From Butyrivibrio hungatei NK4A153 (GTDB lineage Bacteria; Bacillota; Clostridia; Lachnospirales; Lachnospiraceae): DNA of 64,000 nt. The notes beneath the pieces are model-generated. The model made no database searches. It was given only the letters and a program-made list of their open reading frames with translations, and was not told the origin of the DNA. Position 1 is the first letter of the stretch, and each line of letters begins with the position of its first letter. The stretch spans positions 149,071 through 213,070 of the forward strand of contig NZ_KE384196.1 of assembly GCF_000424465.1 (NCBI RefSeq), in the 5' to 3' direction. Below, in pieces: positions 44,020 to 53,259 of this stretch. A program made the position numbers and the translations under genes.

Positions 44020-46095
44020 ATGGCTTCAAAAAAAGGTAATCTTTCAATCAATAGCGAGAATATGTTTCCGATAATAAAGAAATGGCTTTATTCGGATCAT
44101 GACATTTTTTACAGGGAAGTAATTTCAAATGCCTGTGATGCGGTTACGAAGATCCGCAAGATGGATATGATGGGCGAGTATGAACTTCCTGAAGGTTTTA
44201 AGCCCCGTGTTGATGTGGTGCTCAATGATAAAGATAAGACTATTAAGATTACGGATAACGGAATCGGTATGACAGCCGAGGAAGTTGAAGAGTATATCAA
44301 TCAGGTGGCTTTTTCGGGAGCGACCGATTTCCTTAACAAGTATAAAGATAAAGCTAATGCAGATCAGATCATAGGACATTTCGGACTTGGTTTCTACTCA
44401 ACATTTATGGTGTCTGATTCTGTTGATATCGATACACTTTCATATAAGTCAGATGCAGCGTCTGTTCACTGGACATGCGACGGCGGCTCTGATTTTGAGA
44501 TGTCTGACGGAGAAAAGAAGGAGGTAGGAACTACAATTACCTTACATCTGTCGGATGACTGCCTTGAGTTCTGCAATGAGTACAAGGCAAGAGAAGTTAT
44601 AGAAAAATACTGCTCATTCATGCCTTATGACATTTATCTTTCAAGAGAGAATGAAGAGGGAACAGAGACAATCAAGGCAAGCGAGAAGCTTGATTCGGAT
44701 GTTGTGATAGAAGAAGTACATCCCGAGAAGAAAGAGGGCGAGGACAAAGAGCCTGAGCTCGAGTACAAGATTAAGAGAAGACCTCAGCTTCTTAACGATA
44801 CACATCCCCTTTGGGCTAAGACTCCCAAGGATTGTACAAATGAGGAGTATCTTGAGTTCTACAGAAAGGTGTTCCGCGATTATAAGGAGCCTCTTTTCTG
44901 GATCCACCTTAACATGGATTATCCGTTTAACTTAAAGGGTATCCTTTATTTCCCTAAGATCAACATGGAGTTTGAGTCAATCGAGGGAACAATCAAGCTT
45001 TACAATAACCAGGTATTTATTGCGGACAACATCAAGGAAGTTATTCCTGAGTATCTCATGCTCTTAAAGGGTGTGATCGACTGTCCCGACCTTCCGCTTA
45101 ACGTGTCAAGAAGTGCGCTTCAGAACGACGGATTTGTAAAGAAGATCTCGGAGTACATCAGCAAGAAGGTTGCTGAAAAGCTTGCCGGACTTTGCAAGAC
45201 AGACAAAGAGAACTATGACAAATATTGGGATGATATCAGTCCTTTCATCAAATATGGTTGCCTTAAGGATGACAAGTTCTGTGAGAAGATGAACGATTAC
45301 ATCCTCTTTAAGAACCTTGACGGTAAGTATCTCACACTTCCCGAAGCTCTTCAGATCAACAAAGAGGCTGAGGACGAGGCTAAGAAAGAGGAAGCTGTGG
45401 ATGAAAACGGAAATAAGGTTGAAGCAGAAGTTGTTGACGATAAGGCCGAAGACAAGAAGGATGAGAAAGAGGAAAAAGAGCCTCGTATCATCTACTACGT
45501 AACAGATGAGCAGCAGCAGAGCCAGTACATCAAGATGTTCAAGGCTCAGAAGATGGAAGCTTTCGTAATGAAGCACAACATCGATACTCCTTTCATGCAG
45601 CAGCTTGAGAGCAAGAATGAGGGAATCAGCTTTAAGAGAATCGATGCCGATCTTACAGATACATTTAAGAGTAAGACATCCAAGAAAGCTGCAAAAGAGC
45701 TTGAAGAGAAGGAAAAAGAGATTTCTGAAAAGCTCAAGAAAGCTCTTAAGAATGATAAGCTTGTTGTTAAGCTTGAAAAGCTTAAGGATAAGAAAATGTC
45801 TTCAATGCTTACTGTTTCAGAGGAATCAAGACGTCTTGCCGATATGATGAAGATGTATGCGATGAACGGAATGTCCATGGGAGATTTCGGCGCATCGGAA
45901 GGTCAGACACTTATTCTTAATGCAAATCATCCTCTTGTTCAGTATGTGATGGACAATAAGGATGAGAAGAATACAGAGATGATCTGTGAACAGCTCTATG
46001 ATCTTGCAAGGATCCAGAATGCGCCTCTTGACGCTGAGTCAATGACTAAGTTTGTTGAGAGAAGCAATGAGATTATGTTGATTCTTGCTAAATAA
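44020..46095 (+). CDS. htpG: HSP90-family chaperone HtpG
   Basis: ATP-dependent chaperone. 691 residues: N-terminal GHKL ATPase (YREVISNACDAVTKI, KITDNGIGMT, IGHFGLGFYSTFMV), middle domain with FEMSD... and the client/catalytic loop DLPLNVSRSALQND near residue 360, then the C-terminal dimer domain ending NEIMLILAK. A lysine/glutamate-rich insert lies at residues 455-490 (DDKAEDKKDEKEEKE). ATG 44020 with GGAGTGAG upstream is preferred over 44011. The CIRCE at 43890 predicts HrcA repression, unlike the CIRCE-free htpG of Bacillus. Confidence 0.95.
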   Translation: MASKKGNLSINSENMFPIIKKWLYSDHDIFYREVISNACDAVTKIRKMDMMGEYELPEGFKPRVDVVLNDKDKTIKITDNGIGMTAEEVEEYINQVAFSGATDFLNKYKDKANADQIIGHFGLGFYSTFMVSDSVDIDTLSYKSDAASVHWTCDGGSDFEMSDGEKKEVGTTITLHLSDDCLEFCNEYKAREVIEKYCSFMPYDIYLSRENEEGTETIKASEKLDSDVVIEEVHPEKKEGEDKEPELEYKIKRRPQLLNDTHPLWAKTPKDCTNEEYLEFYRKVFRDYKEPLFWIHLNMDYPFNLKGILYFPKINMEFESIEGTIKLYNNQVFIADNIKEVIPEYLMLLKGVIDCPDLPLNVSRSALQNDGFVKKISEYISKKVAEKLAGLCKTDKENYDKYWDDISPFIKYGCLKDDKFCEKMNDYILFKNLDGKYLTLPEALQINKEAEDEAKKEEAVDENGNKVEAEVVDDKAEDKKDEKEEKEPRIIYYVTDEQQQSQYIKMFKAQKMEAFVMKHNIDTPFMQQLESKNEGISFKRIDADLTDTFKSKTSKKAAKELEEKEKEISEKLKKALKNDKLVVKLEKLKDKKMSSMLTVSEESRRLADMMKMYAMNGMSMGDFGASEGQTLILNANHPLVQYVMDNKDEKNTEMICEQLYDLARIQNAPLDAESMTKFVERSNEIMLILAK

Positions 46096-46119
46096 TAATG
46101 TTGATGGTTTAAGGTTTGA

Positions 46120-46151
46120 TGCACTGTTTATGCTAAGTCATAGACAGTGCA
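46120..46151 (+). terminator. possible htpG terminator hairpin
   Basis: TGCACTGT (46120-46127) with ACAGTGCA (46144-46151) plus inner TATG/CATA pairing, but no T-run follows. Termination is uncertain; the lipase gene begins 22 nt later. Confidence 0.4.
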
Positions 46152-46173
46152 TGAATTATAATGGGGATTGCAT

Positions 46174-47355
46174 ATGAAAAGAATTCGCAACTGTAGGATA
46201 GGTAACATTATTTTGAAGATTTTCTTGATAAGTACGCTGGCTTTTGCCTGCTATTATTTGAGAGATCTTTTTCAAAGTCCGTTTGGGTTCAGCGGATTCA
46301 GGGACAATCCATCGATTTTTGTCGTAAAAATACTTCTGATAATTACTGTAGAATCGATCCTTTTCTGGACCGGAATAATTCTGGTTTACATAAATTGCAG
46401 ACAGCTTGGAGTTAAATGGAGAGCACTTGGTATCTTTTTTGGAATGATACCGATACTCAATCTGATAATGCTGGGTAAGATCATTAAGACTGCAGATGAT
46501 GAAGTTAGATTTGAATCTGCGAAGATGAAGATAGATGCTGAAAGAAAAGCTGATAAGATATGCAAGACAAAGTATCCCATCCTGTTGGTTCACGGGGTTT
46601 TCTTCAGAGACTTTGAACACCTTAATTACTGGGGAAGAGTGCCGCAGGAGCTTATTGATAACGGTGCGACCATTTTTTACGGAGAGCACAACAGTGCGTC
46701 TACTGTCGAAAAGAGCGGCGAAGAACTTGCAAAGAGGATCAAGGAGATAAAAGCGCAGACAGGATGTGAGAAGGTCAATGTCATAGCTCATTCAAAGGGC
46801 GGACTTGATATGAGATATGCTATCACGAAGTGCGGAGCGTATGAGGATGTGGCATCTCTTACAACTATCAATACTCCTCACAGAGGATGCGAATTTGCGG
46901 ATTACCTTCTTGAGAAGATCCCCGAAGCACAAAAGCTTACCGTTGCAAGAGCCTACAATGCAGGTGCTGCCACATTCGGCGATGTGAATCCCGATTTTAT
47001 CGGCGCTGTTACGGACCTTACTCATAAGGCTTGCGAGAAGCGAAATGAGGAACTTCCCGACAGAGAAGAAGTTTACTATCAGTCTGTGGGATCGATTCAA
47101 ACAAGACCGACGGCAGGCAGATTTCCGCTTAATATGTCATATCTTCTGGTTAAGTATTTTGACGGAAAAAACGACGGACTTGTGGGAGAGAGTTCTTTTC
47201 CCTGGGGCAGTGATTTCAAGATGCTTGAACCTAAAGGAAAAAGAGGAATATCTCATGGCGATATGATTGACCTTAACCGCGAAAACATTAAGGATTTCGA
47301 TGTCAGGGAATTCTATGTAAACCTCGTAGAGGATCTGAGATTAAAAGGATTTTGA
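46174..47355 (+). CDS. membrane-anchored alpha/beta-hydrolase (lipase family)
   Basis: 393 residues. Three hydrophobic helices in the first 110 residues anchor it, followed by an alpha/beta-hydrolase with the oxyanion strand PILLVHGVFFRDFEHLNYWG, the nucleophile elbow VIAHSKGGLDMRY (Ser in H-S-K-G-G) and the acid region FDGKNDGLVGESSFPWG. The best family guess is triacylglycerol lipase/LipA-like esterase. The motif H-S-K-G-G occurs in some of this family. ATG 46174 has GGGGA upstream; terminators flank it, so it is a single gene. Confidence 0.8.
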   Translation: MKRIRNCRIGNIILKIFLISTLAFACYYLRDLFQSPFGFSGFRDNPSIFVVKILLIITVESILFWTGIILVYINCRQLGVKWRALGIFFGMIPILNLIMLGKIIKTADDEVRFESAKMKIDAERKADKICKTKYPILLVHGVFFRDFEHLNYWGRVPQELIDNGATIFYGEHNSASTVEKSGEELAKRIKEIKAQTGCEKVNVIAHSKGGLDMRYAITKCGAYEDVASLTTINTPHRGCEFADYLLEKIPEAQKLTVARAYNAGAATFGDVNPDFIGAVTDLTHKACEKRNEELPDREEVYYQSVGSIQTRPTAGRFPLNMSYLLVKYFDGKNDGLVGESSFPWGSDFKMLEPKGKRGISHGDMIDLNRENIKDFDVREFYVNLVEDLRLKGF

Positions 47356-47377
47356 AACAATCCTATATTCATATAGC

Positions 47378-47410
47378 GAAAAGCCGGGCGTAAAAGCTCG
47401 GCTTTTCCTT
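47378..47410 (+). terminator. rho-independent terminator
   Basis: GAAAAGCCGGGC (47378-47389) with GCTCGGCTTTTC (47396-47407), a 12-bp stem with one mismatch, then CTTG. T-run is in the stem tail. Confidence 0.65.
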
Positions 47411-47546
47411 GTCTAAAGCAACATTTCGACTGTTCATAAAAGAAAAAACGGAATATAATACTAATAAGATTTTGTTTTTCGTTCTTTTTATCATTGTTCA
47501 ATGGTTTTTTTCACATCTTTTTTATATTCATACGGAGGACAGGCTT

Positions 47547-48953
47547 ATGAAAAGAAATGCGATGGGGTTAATACTTACATTGGCGATGACAGCAGGTCTT
47601 ATTGCCGGATGTAACGGAAATGTGGCTGATACCATGCTTACAAAAAGTCCCGAAGGGGAAAACACCGCAGCAGAGGATGTTCAGGTAGTCACTGTGTGGA
47701 GTGACAATGCTCATGAACAGTCTGTGAGAGATGCTCAGATCGAGGAGTTCAACAATACGATAGGTAAGCAGGAAGGCATCAGGATTGATTATACGGTGTA
47801 CGGCTCGGATTATTCCGATGTTATCAATGTGGCGCTTATGGCAAATGACGGACCGGATCTGTTCAGACCTTCATCCAATACCTTCGCTAAATATGTTGCT
47901 GCGGGATATGCCGTTCCGATATCTGAACTTGACGGTAGCAATACGCTTCTTTCCAAGTATGATGAGGACGATCTTCTTATAGGCGATCAGATATTTGGAG
48001 GCAAAGTATATACGCTTCCTTACAGTCTTCAGTCATATAAGATGATCATAAATAAAGATCTTTTTGATAAAGCCGGAATAAACGTGTATCCCAAAACATG
48101 GGATGATGTAAGAAAAGATGCAAAGCTGATCACGGATGTTTCAAACGGCGATGCATATGGATATTTTCTCGCACTTCAGAGCGGATGGACGCTCGATCAT
48201 TATATTTACAGTGTTTCTTCCGCTTCTTTGGGACACTTTGGATATGATGCCGTAAGCGGAACATACAGGTATTCCGACGGTCTTCCCATTATCGAGAATA
48301 TACTCGGAATGATCGAGGACGGAAGTGTTTTCCCCGGATATGAAAATATGGATGCGGATACCGCAAGAGCGCAGTTCGCTGCAGGCAAGGTCGGTATCGC
48401 TATGGCGGCGAGCTTTGACGTTGCGGTATATACAGAGCAGTTCCCCGCAGAATGTAATTGGGTTGTCTGCGATCCGCCGGCAATTGACAGTTCGGGATAT
48501 GGGTATAAAGAGATGGTAACGCCGGTAGATCTTTTGGCTGTTGCAAAGAAATCGCTCGACGCAAAAGATACTTCAAAGATTGCCCGTGTTCTTGAGTGGT
48601 TCTATGCGGATGAAAATCTTGTTGAAATGTATGAGAAGGGAATGTACCTTCCTTACAGAAAAGAAGTGCTTGATATGGCAGCGGATTCTGAGGTAAAAGG
48701 CTGGAAAGAATTTGTTACGTTCCGGGGAAATCAGTTTATCATCCGAATGGCAGATCCTAAGGGTGTTATATCCTATGAGGGACTTTCGGCGAGGGAGACG
48801 CTTACAAAGCTCTTTTCCGGAGGATATTCGGAAGATGCGGCGACAGTGCTGCAAGAGCTGGATATGAGACTAAACAGTGGGCTGGCTCAGCTTGACGATG
48901 AGACCATAAATGAGTATGTTGCACCTCCGAACTATAAAGTTGAAAGAGATTAA
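47547..48953 (+). CDS. sugar ABC transporter substrate-binding lipoprotein
   Basis: 468 residues of solute-binding family 1. Lipobox TAGLIAGCNGN (cysteine near residue 22), VTVWSDNAHEQSVRDAQIEEF, GPDLFRPSSNTFAKYVAAGY, QSYKMIINKDLFDKAGI and FAAGKVGIAMAASFD. It delivers a carbohydrate to the two permeases that follow. ATG 47547 is preferred because ACGGAGGACA lies 6 nt before it; an upstream in-frame ATG at 47409 would be inside a terminator. The sugar is unknown; no regulator or glycosidase is linked. Confidence 0.9.
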   Translation: MKRNAMGLILTLAMTAGLIAGCNGNVADTMLTKSPEGENTAAEDVQVVTVWSDNAHEQSVRDAQIEEFNNTIGKQEGIRIDYTVYGSDYSDVINVALMANDGPDLFRPSSNTFAKYVAAGYAVPISELDGSNTLLSKYDEDDLLIGDQIFGGKVYTLPYSLQSYKMIINKDLFDKAGINVYPKTWDDVRKDAKLITDVSNGDAYGYFLALQSGWTLDHYIYSVSSASLGHFGYDAVSGTYRYSDGLPIIENILGMIEDGSVFPGYENMDADTARAQFAAGKVGIAMAASFDVAVYTEQFPAECNWVVCDPPAIDSSGYGYKEMVTPVDLLAVAKKSLDAKDTSKIARVLEWFYADENLVEMYEKGMYLPYRKEVLDMAADSEVKGWKEFVTFRGNQFIIRMADPKGVISYEGLSARETLTKLFSGGYSEDAATVLQELDMRLNSGLAQLDDETINEYVAPPNYKVERD

Positions 48954-48956
48954 AAT

Positions 48957-49880
48957 ATGATGACACAAGGGGATAAAGCTGCTAATAAGCGCATGAAAAG
49001 TGACAATGTTCAGGCAATGCTGATGATAGCTCCGTTCTTTATCGGGTTTATATTATTCGGCTATGTTCCCATCATTTACATTTTGAGATATGCATTTACA
49101 GATTTTGGCGGTTTTGGTGAATGTAAGTTCACGGGAATTGCGAACTTTGTCAGGATAATAAAAAGAGATCCGGATTTCTGGCAGTCTCTTCTTAATGCTT
49201 TTTTGCTTGCTGCGGGTAAACTTGCGGTTGAGATTCCGCTGGCGCTTGGGCTTGCGGTGCTTCTAAACCGCAAGATACGCGGAATGAATTTTTTCAGAGT
49301 GACACTTTTTCTGCCGTCGATAATATCTGCGGTAATAATAGGACTTATATTTTCACTTCTGTTTGCGTCGCATAACGGAATGATAAATGCCATTCTTATG
49401 CATGCAGGGCTGATCGCAAAGCCGATAAACTGGTTTAATACCAAGTGGAAAGCGATGTTTATCCTGGGGCTTGCCTCTGTCTGGCAGAACTACGGGATAA
49501 ACATGATATTTTTTCTTATGGCGCTTCAGAGTATTCCACAGGAGCTGTATGACTGCGCAAGTATCGACGGAGCTAAAGGGATTAAGGGATTCTTTTACGT
49601 GATATTTCCTGTGATCGCGCCGATATTCCAGTCGATACTTCTGGTTGCGATTGTCGGAAGCCTTAAGATATGCGACCTTGTAATAGCTTGCACAAACGGC
49701 CAGCCGGGCGGGACTACGGAAGTTGTGATGACCTACATATACAAGTCCTTTTTCGGCAAATCGGGCAGAAATATCGAAGTCGGCTATGCGTCTGCAATGT
49801 CACTTGTTACCGCTGTTTTTCTCGGTATGGTTACCGTTGTTTATCTGAGAGCTACCAAAAAGCTTAAAGAGATAGTGTAG
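48957..49880 (+). CDS. sugar ABC transporter permease
   Basis: 307 residues, six helices, MalF/UgpA type. EAA loop at ELYDCASIDGAKGIKGFFYV near residue 200. It starts 3 nt after the binding-protein stop (ATG at 48957, or 48960). Confidence 0.9.
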   Translation: MMTQGDKAANKRMKSDNVQAMLMIAPFFIGFILFGYVPIIYILRYAFTDFGGFGECKFTGIANFVRIIKRDPDFWQSLLNAFLLAAGKLAVEIPLALGLAVLLNRKIRGMNFFRVTLFLPSIISAVIIGLIFSLLFASHNGMINAILMHAGLIAKPINWFNTKWKAMFILGLASVWQNYGINMIFFLMALQSIPQELYDCASIDGAKGIKGFFYVIFPVIAPIFQSILLVAIVGSLKICDLVIACTNGQPGGTTEVVMTYIYKSFFGKSGRNIEVGYASAMSLVTAVFLGMVTVVYLRATKKLKEIV

Positions 49881-49899
49881 ACAAAAAGGAGAGAGCAGC

Positions 49900-50748
49900 A
49901 TGGCGCATATTAAGAAATATTGGGGAGTGCTCCCTGTATATCTCGTTTTGTGTTTATTTTTTGTAATAAGTTTTTTCCCCGTGTTCTACACGTTCATGTC
50001 ATCGTTTAAGAGCAACATGGACATACTGACAACGGGGAATCTCCTTATTCCCAAGGAGTTTGTATTAGATAACTATGTAAAGGCATGGCAACTGGCTGAT
50101 TTTAAGACCTACACCGGAAACAGCATATTTCTTGCGCTTTTCTGCGTTGTGGGAACTGTTTTTTCAAGCACGATATGCGGCTATGTTTTTTCAAGGGCGG
50201 CTTTTAAGGGAAAAGAGATTGTCTTTTATTTCATGATCTCGTCGATGTTTGTATCGCTTGGAACACTGACACTTTATCCGCTTTTGATGATCATGAAGGT
50301 ATTTCATCTGAATAAGTCGCTGTGGGGAGTTGTCATCATACGTGTCTTTGGGATGAATGTCACGAACCTGTTTATTGCAAGGGGATTCATAAATTCTGTA
50401 CCAAAAGAGATTGATGAAGCCGCGAAGCTAGACGGCTGTTCGTTTGCAGGGATATATTACAGGATCATCTTTCCGCTTTGTAAGCCGCTTATAGCGACGG
50501 TTGGAATACTATCGTTTCGAAGTGCATGGAATGATTACATGCTTCCTATGGTGTTTACGATGACAGATCCGCGGCGCATGCCGCTTGTTGTCGGAATTAT
50601 GCACTTAAAATCATCCGGTGACGCGGCGTCTTCATGGAATTTCATGCTTGCGGGAACTTCAATATCGTTGATACCCATGATAACGATATATATAATGTTT
50701 AACAGGTACTTTATCTCGGGAATGACGTCAGGTGCGGTTAAAGGATGA
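49900..50748 (+). CDS. sugar ABC transporter permease
   Basis: 282 residues, six helices, MalG/UgpE type, EAA loop EIDEAAKLDGCSFAGIYYRI near residue 170 and the SGMTSGAVKG C-terminus. GGAGAGAG precedes the ATG. A strong terminator follows at 50773. Confidence 0.91.
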   Translation: MAHIKKYWGVLPVYLVLCLFFVISFFPVFYTFMSSFKSNMDILTTGNLLIPKEFVLDNYVKAWQLADFKTYTGNSIFLALFCVVGTVFSSTICGYVFSRAAFKGKEIVFYFMISSMFVSLGTLTLYPLLMIMKVFHLNKSLWGVVIIRVFGMNVTNLFIARGFINSVPKEIDEAAKLDGCSFAGIYYRIIFPLCKPLIATVGILSFRSAWNDYMLPMVFTMTDPRRMPLVVGIMHLKSSGDAASSWNFMLAGTSISLIPMITIYIMFNRYFISGMTSGAVKG

Positions 50749-50772
50749 GTTGTAACGCAAATAGATGTTGGG

Positions 50773-50808
50773 ATGCTTATCTTACAATTTAGTAAGATAA
50801 GCATTTTT
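50773..50808 (+). terminator. rho-independent terminator
   Basis: Perfect 13-bp stem ATGCTTATCTTAC / GTAAGATAAGCAT with a 6-nt loop followed by TTTTCT. It ends the second sugar importer. Confidence 0.9.
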
Positions 50809-50878
50809 CTATATCAAAAAAAGACATTTTCCTATAATATAAAATAAGTTGCGAAAATTCTTTTTTTCGTAAAGGCAC

Positions 50879-50941
50879 TTGACATACTTTGGCAGACGTA
50901 GTATTTTGTACTACGACAGACAAAGTATGACGGACGTAGTA
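50879..50941 (+). promoter_or_regulatory. promoter with three CGTAGTA/TACTACG half-sites, MacAB operon
   Basis: TTGACA (50879-50884) and TATTTT (50902-50907) are separated by 17 nt. The half-sites CGTAGTA (50897-50903) and TACTACG (50909-50915) form a palindrome over the -10, and a third CGTAGTA lies at 50935-50941. Repression by a TetR/PadR/MarR-type protein encoded elsewhere is the natural reading. The coding start follows at 50974. Confidence 0.7.
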
Positions 50942-50973
50942 ATTATATAACAATAAAAAAGGATAGATCTTTT

Positions 50974-51675
50974 ATGAAAAAACTTGTTGAGATCAAGGAT
51001 GTGTGCAAGATATACAATCCCGGAGAAAATGAGGTCAGAGCGCTGAATCACATAAATCTGACCATCGGTGAAGGCGAGCTTGTTGCAATAATCGGACAGT
51101 CGGGATCGGGTAAATCAACGCTTATGAATATGCTTGGTTGTCTCGATACTCCCACAAGCGGCAAATACTTCCTTCACGGACATGATGTATCACATATGAC
51201 GGATGATGAGCAGTCGGACATCAGAAACAGGGAGATAGGATTCATCTTCCAGGGGTTTAACCTTATCCAGTCGCTTACGGCTATGGAGAATGTTGAGCTG
51301 CCGCTTATCTACAGAGGAGTGGGAAAAAGAGAAAGAGAACGTCTTGCGGATGCCGCTCTTAACAGCGTCGGACTTGAAAAGAGAAAGACACACAGACCTA
51401 ATGAGATGTCGGGTGGACAGCAGCAGAGAGTTGCGATTGCAAGAGCGATAGCGCAGGCTCCGCCGATACTTCTTGCCGATGAGCCTACAGGTAACCTGGA
51501 TTCGGCTTCGAGCAAGGAAATCATGAAAATAATAAAGAGACTATATTCTGAGGGAAGAACGGTAATCATAATTACCCACGATCCCGGTATTGCCGCTCAG
51601 GCAAAGCGAATCATAACAATCTCTGACGGAAAGATTCAGAGTGATATTATAAATCCTGATTATAAAGAAGATTAA
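50974..51675 (+). CDS. ABC transporter ATPase, MacB/LolD type
   Basis: 233 residues. Walker A GQSGSGKSTLMNMLGCLD near residue 41, Q-loop GFIFQGFNL, signature LSGGQQQR-type NEMSGGQQQRVAIARAI near 145, Walker B LLADEPTGNLDS near 168 and the H-loop THDPGIAAQ. It powers the efflux complex encoded by the next three genes. The operon order is ATPase, adaptor, permease, permease. Confidence 0.94.
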   Translation: MKKLVEIKDVCKIYNPGENEVRALNHINLTIGEGELVAIIGQSGSGKSTLMNMLGCLDTPTSGKYFLHGHDVSHMTDDEQSDIRNREIGFIFQGFNLIQSLTAMENVELPLIYRGVGKRERERLADAALNSVGLEKRKTHRPNEMSGGQQQRVAIARAIAQAPPILLADEPTGNLDSASSKEIMKIIKRLYSEGRTVIIITHDPGIAAQAKRIITISDGKIQSDIINPDYKED

Positions 51676-51687
51676 GGAGCTGGAAAA

Positions 51688-53259
51688 ATGGCAGACAATA
51701 AAGCGTTAAACAAAGAAGTGGAAACAAAAGAGGAAAAAAAGGTTTCCGCTGCAGAGAGCAATAACGAGATTAAAGAGACAACAGGAAGCAGCGTTGAAAT
51801 TTACGATGAGTATGATGAAGAAGAATTGGAAGTAACAAAGAAGCCCAAGAAAAAGATTAAGAAAAAATGGATAGTACTCGGCATAGTGGCACTTCTTGTT
51901 ATCTTCCTTGTCGTAAGAGGAGTGACAGCATCAAAGAATGCCGTAACAATGGTTGAAACCGTTGATGTTGCAAAGGGAAGCATTGAAAACATTCTTTCTG
52001 TATCCGGAACTGTTGAAAGTGCAGAGACAAAGAGTTATTTCTCAGATGTTGCAGCTCCTATCGATAAGCTCAATGTTAAGATTGGAGACAAGGTTGCAAA
52101 CGGTGACGTTCTCTATACATACAACGAGAAGGAACTTACTCTTGCAGAGAAACAGGCACAGCTTGCAATCAAGCAGGCTAAGGGCACATACAATTCATCC
52201 TTCTCAGAGACCGGAGCAGCTGACAGAAAGTATGCTGAGGGAATGAACGCACAGCAGATCAACGACAGAGTTGATGCTATCACAGCTGAGATCAATGCTC
52301 TTAACGATAAGATCACAGAGAAGACAAATCGTATGGAGAAGACACTTTCAGATCTTAACAAGACAAAACTTGATCTTGACCAGGACGGCGTGTTGGACGG
52401 AACAGAAGACGATCTCGATTACAATGAGAGAAGAGAAAATGATGAGCAGGTGGCACTTGCTTTGAACGAAGCAATCGCGGATGTAAATTATGCTATCGCT
52501 CATGACGCTGAGATAAAGGGATGGAACGATCAGATAACATCTCTTAAAGAAGAGCAGTCTCACCTTGCATCAGCAAAGGCTGCGCAGCTTAATGGCGGAC
52601 AGATCCAGGCGAGCAAAGCTTCGCTTGATACAGCTCAGCTTACAAACGGAGATACAATCTCAAAGATCCAGGCTGCAAAGGAAGGCGTAAAGGCTGACTT
52701 TAACGGTGTAGTTACCGAAGTAGAAGTAGTAGAAGGCGCTACAGTGGCAGCAGGAACAAAGATGGTAACACTTGCAAACCTTGATGATGTTCAGGTAAGC
52801 GTGCAGGTATCAAAGACAGACCTTCCCAAGATCGCAGTTGGTCAGAAGGTTGATATAACTATCAACGGTAAGTCTTATACAGGTGAGATCGCTCAGATTT
52901 CCGGATCTGCAACAAAGAATGCCAACGGTGTAGCTGTTGTAGATACTAAGATCAAGGTTACAAACCCTGATAAAGAGATAATCCTCGGAGTAGAGGCTAA
53001 CAACAAGATTCATGCTGAGAAGGCTGATAATACTATTGTTCTTCCTTATGAATATGTACTTACAGATGCAGAAGGTGACTATGTATTCGTACTTGAGAAC
53101 GGCACAGCTGTAAGAAAAGCAGTTAAGATCGGTATCTCAACAAGTACAGATGCTCAGATCGTAGAAGGCCTTTCAGAAAATGACAAAGTGATAACTACTA
53201 ATCTTGATACGCTTACTGACGGAATGCCGGTAGCGGTTATGGAAGCGAAGAATGAGTAA
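51688..53259 (+). CDS. MacA-like efflux adaptor with an EF-hand-like loop
   Basis: 523 residues. Acidic cytoplasmic tail (1-50), lysine-rich stop and a single transmembrane helix at 61-79, then a HlyD/MacA-type adaptor: lipoyl half-motif VSGTVESAETKSYFSD, an alpha-hairpin coiled coil from about 150 to 320, the second lipoyl half (VKADFNGVVTEVEVVEGATV), beta-barrel and membrane-proximal domains. The hairpin carries DLDQDGVLDGTE (229-240), which matches the EF-hand loop spacing DxDxDG...E. It overlaps the permease start by 8 nt. It may link the permease to a channel or substrate binding on the cell surface. Confidence 0.88.
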   Translation: MADNKALNKEVETKEEKKVSAAESNNEIKETTGSSVEIYDEYDEEELEVTKKPKKKIKKKWIVLGIVALLVIFLVVRGVTASKNAVTMVETVDVAKGSIENILSVSGTVESAETKSYFSDVAAPIDKLNVKIGDKVANGDVLYTYNEKELTLAEKQAQLAIKQAKGTYNSSFSETGAADRKYAEGMNAQQINDRVDAITAEINALNDKITEKTNRMEKTLSDLNKTKLDLDQDGVLDGTEDDLDYNERRENDEQVALALNEAIADVNYAIAHDAEIKGWNDQITSLKEEQSHLASAKAAQLNGGQIQASKASLDTAQLTNGDTISKIQAAKEGVKADFNGVVTEVEVVEGATVAAGTKMVTLANLDDVQVSVQVSKTDLPKIAVGQKVDITINGKSYTGEIAQISGSATKNANGVAVVDTKIKVTNPDKEIILGVEANNKIHAEKADNTIVLPYEYVLTDAEGDYVFVLENGTAVRKAVKIGISTSTDAQIVEGLSENDKVITTNLDTLTDGMPVAVMEAKNE

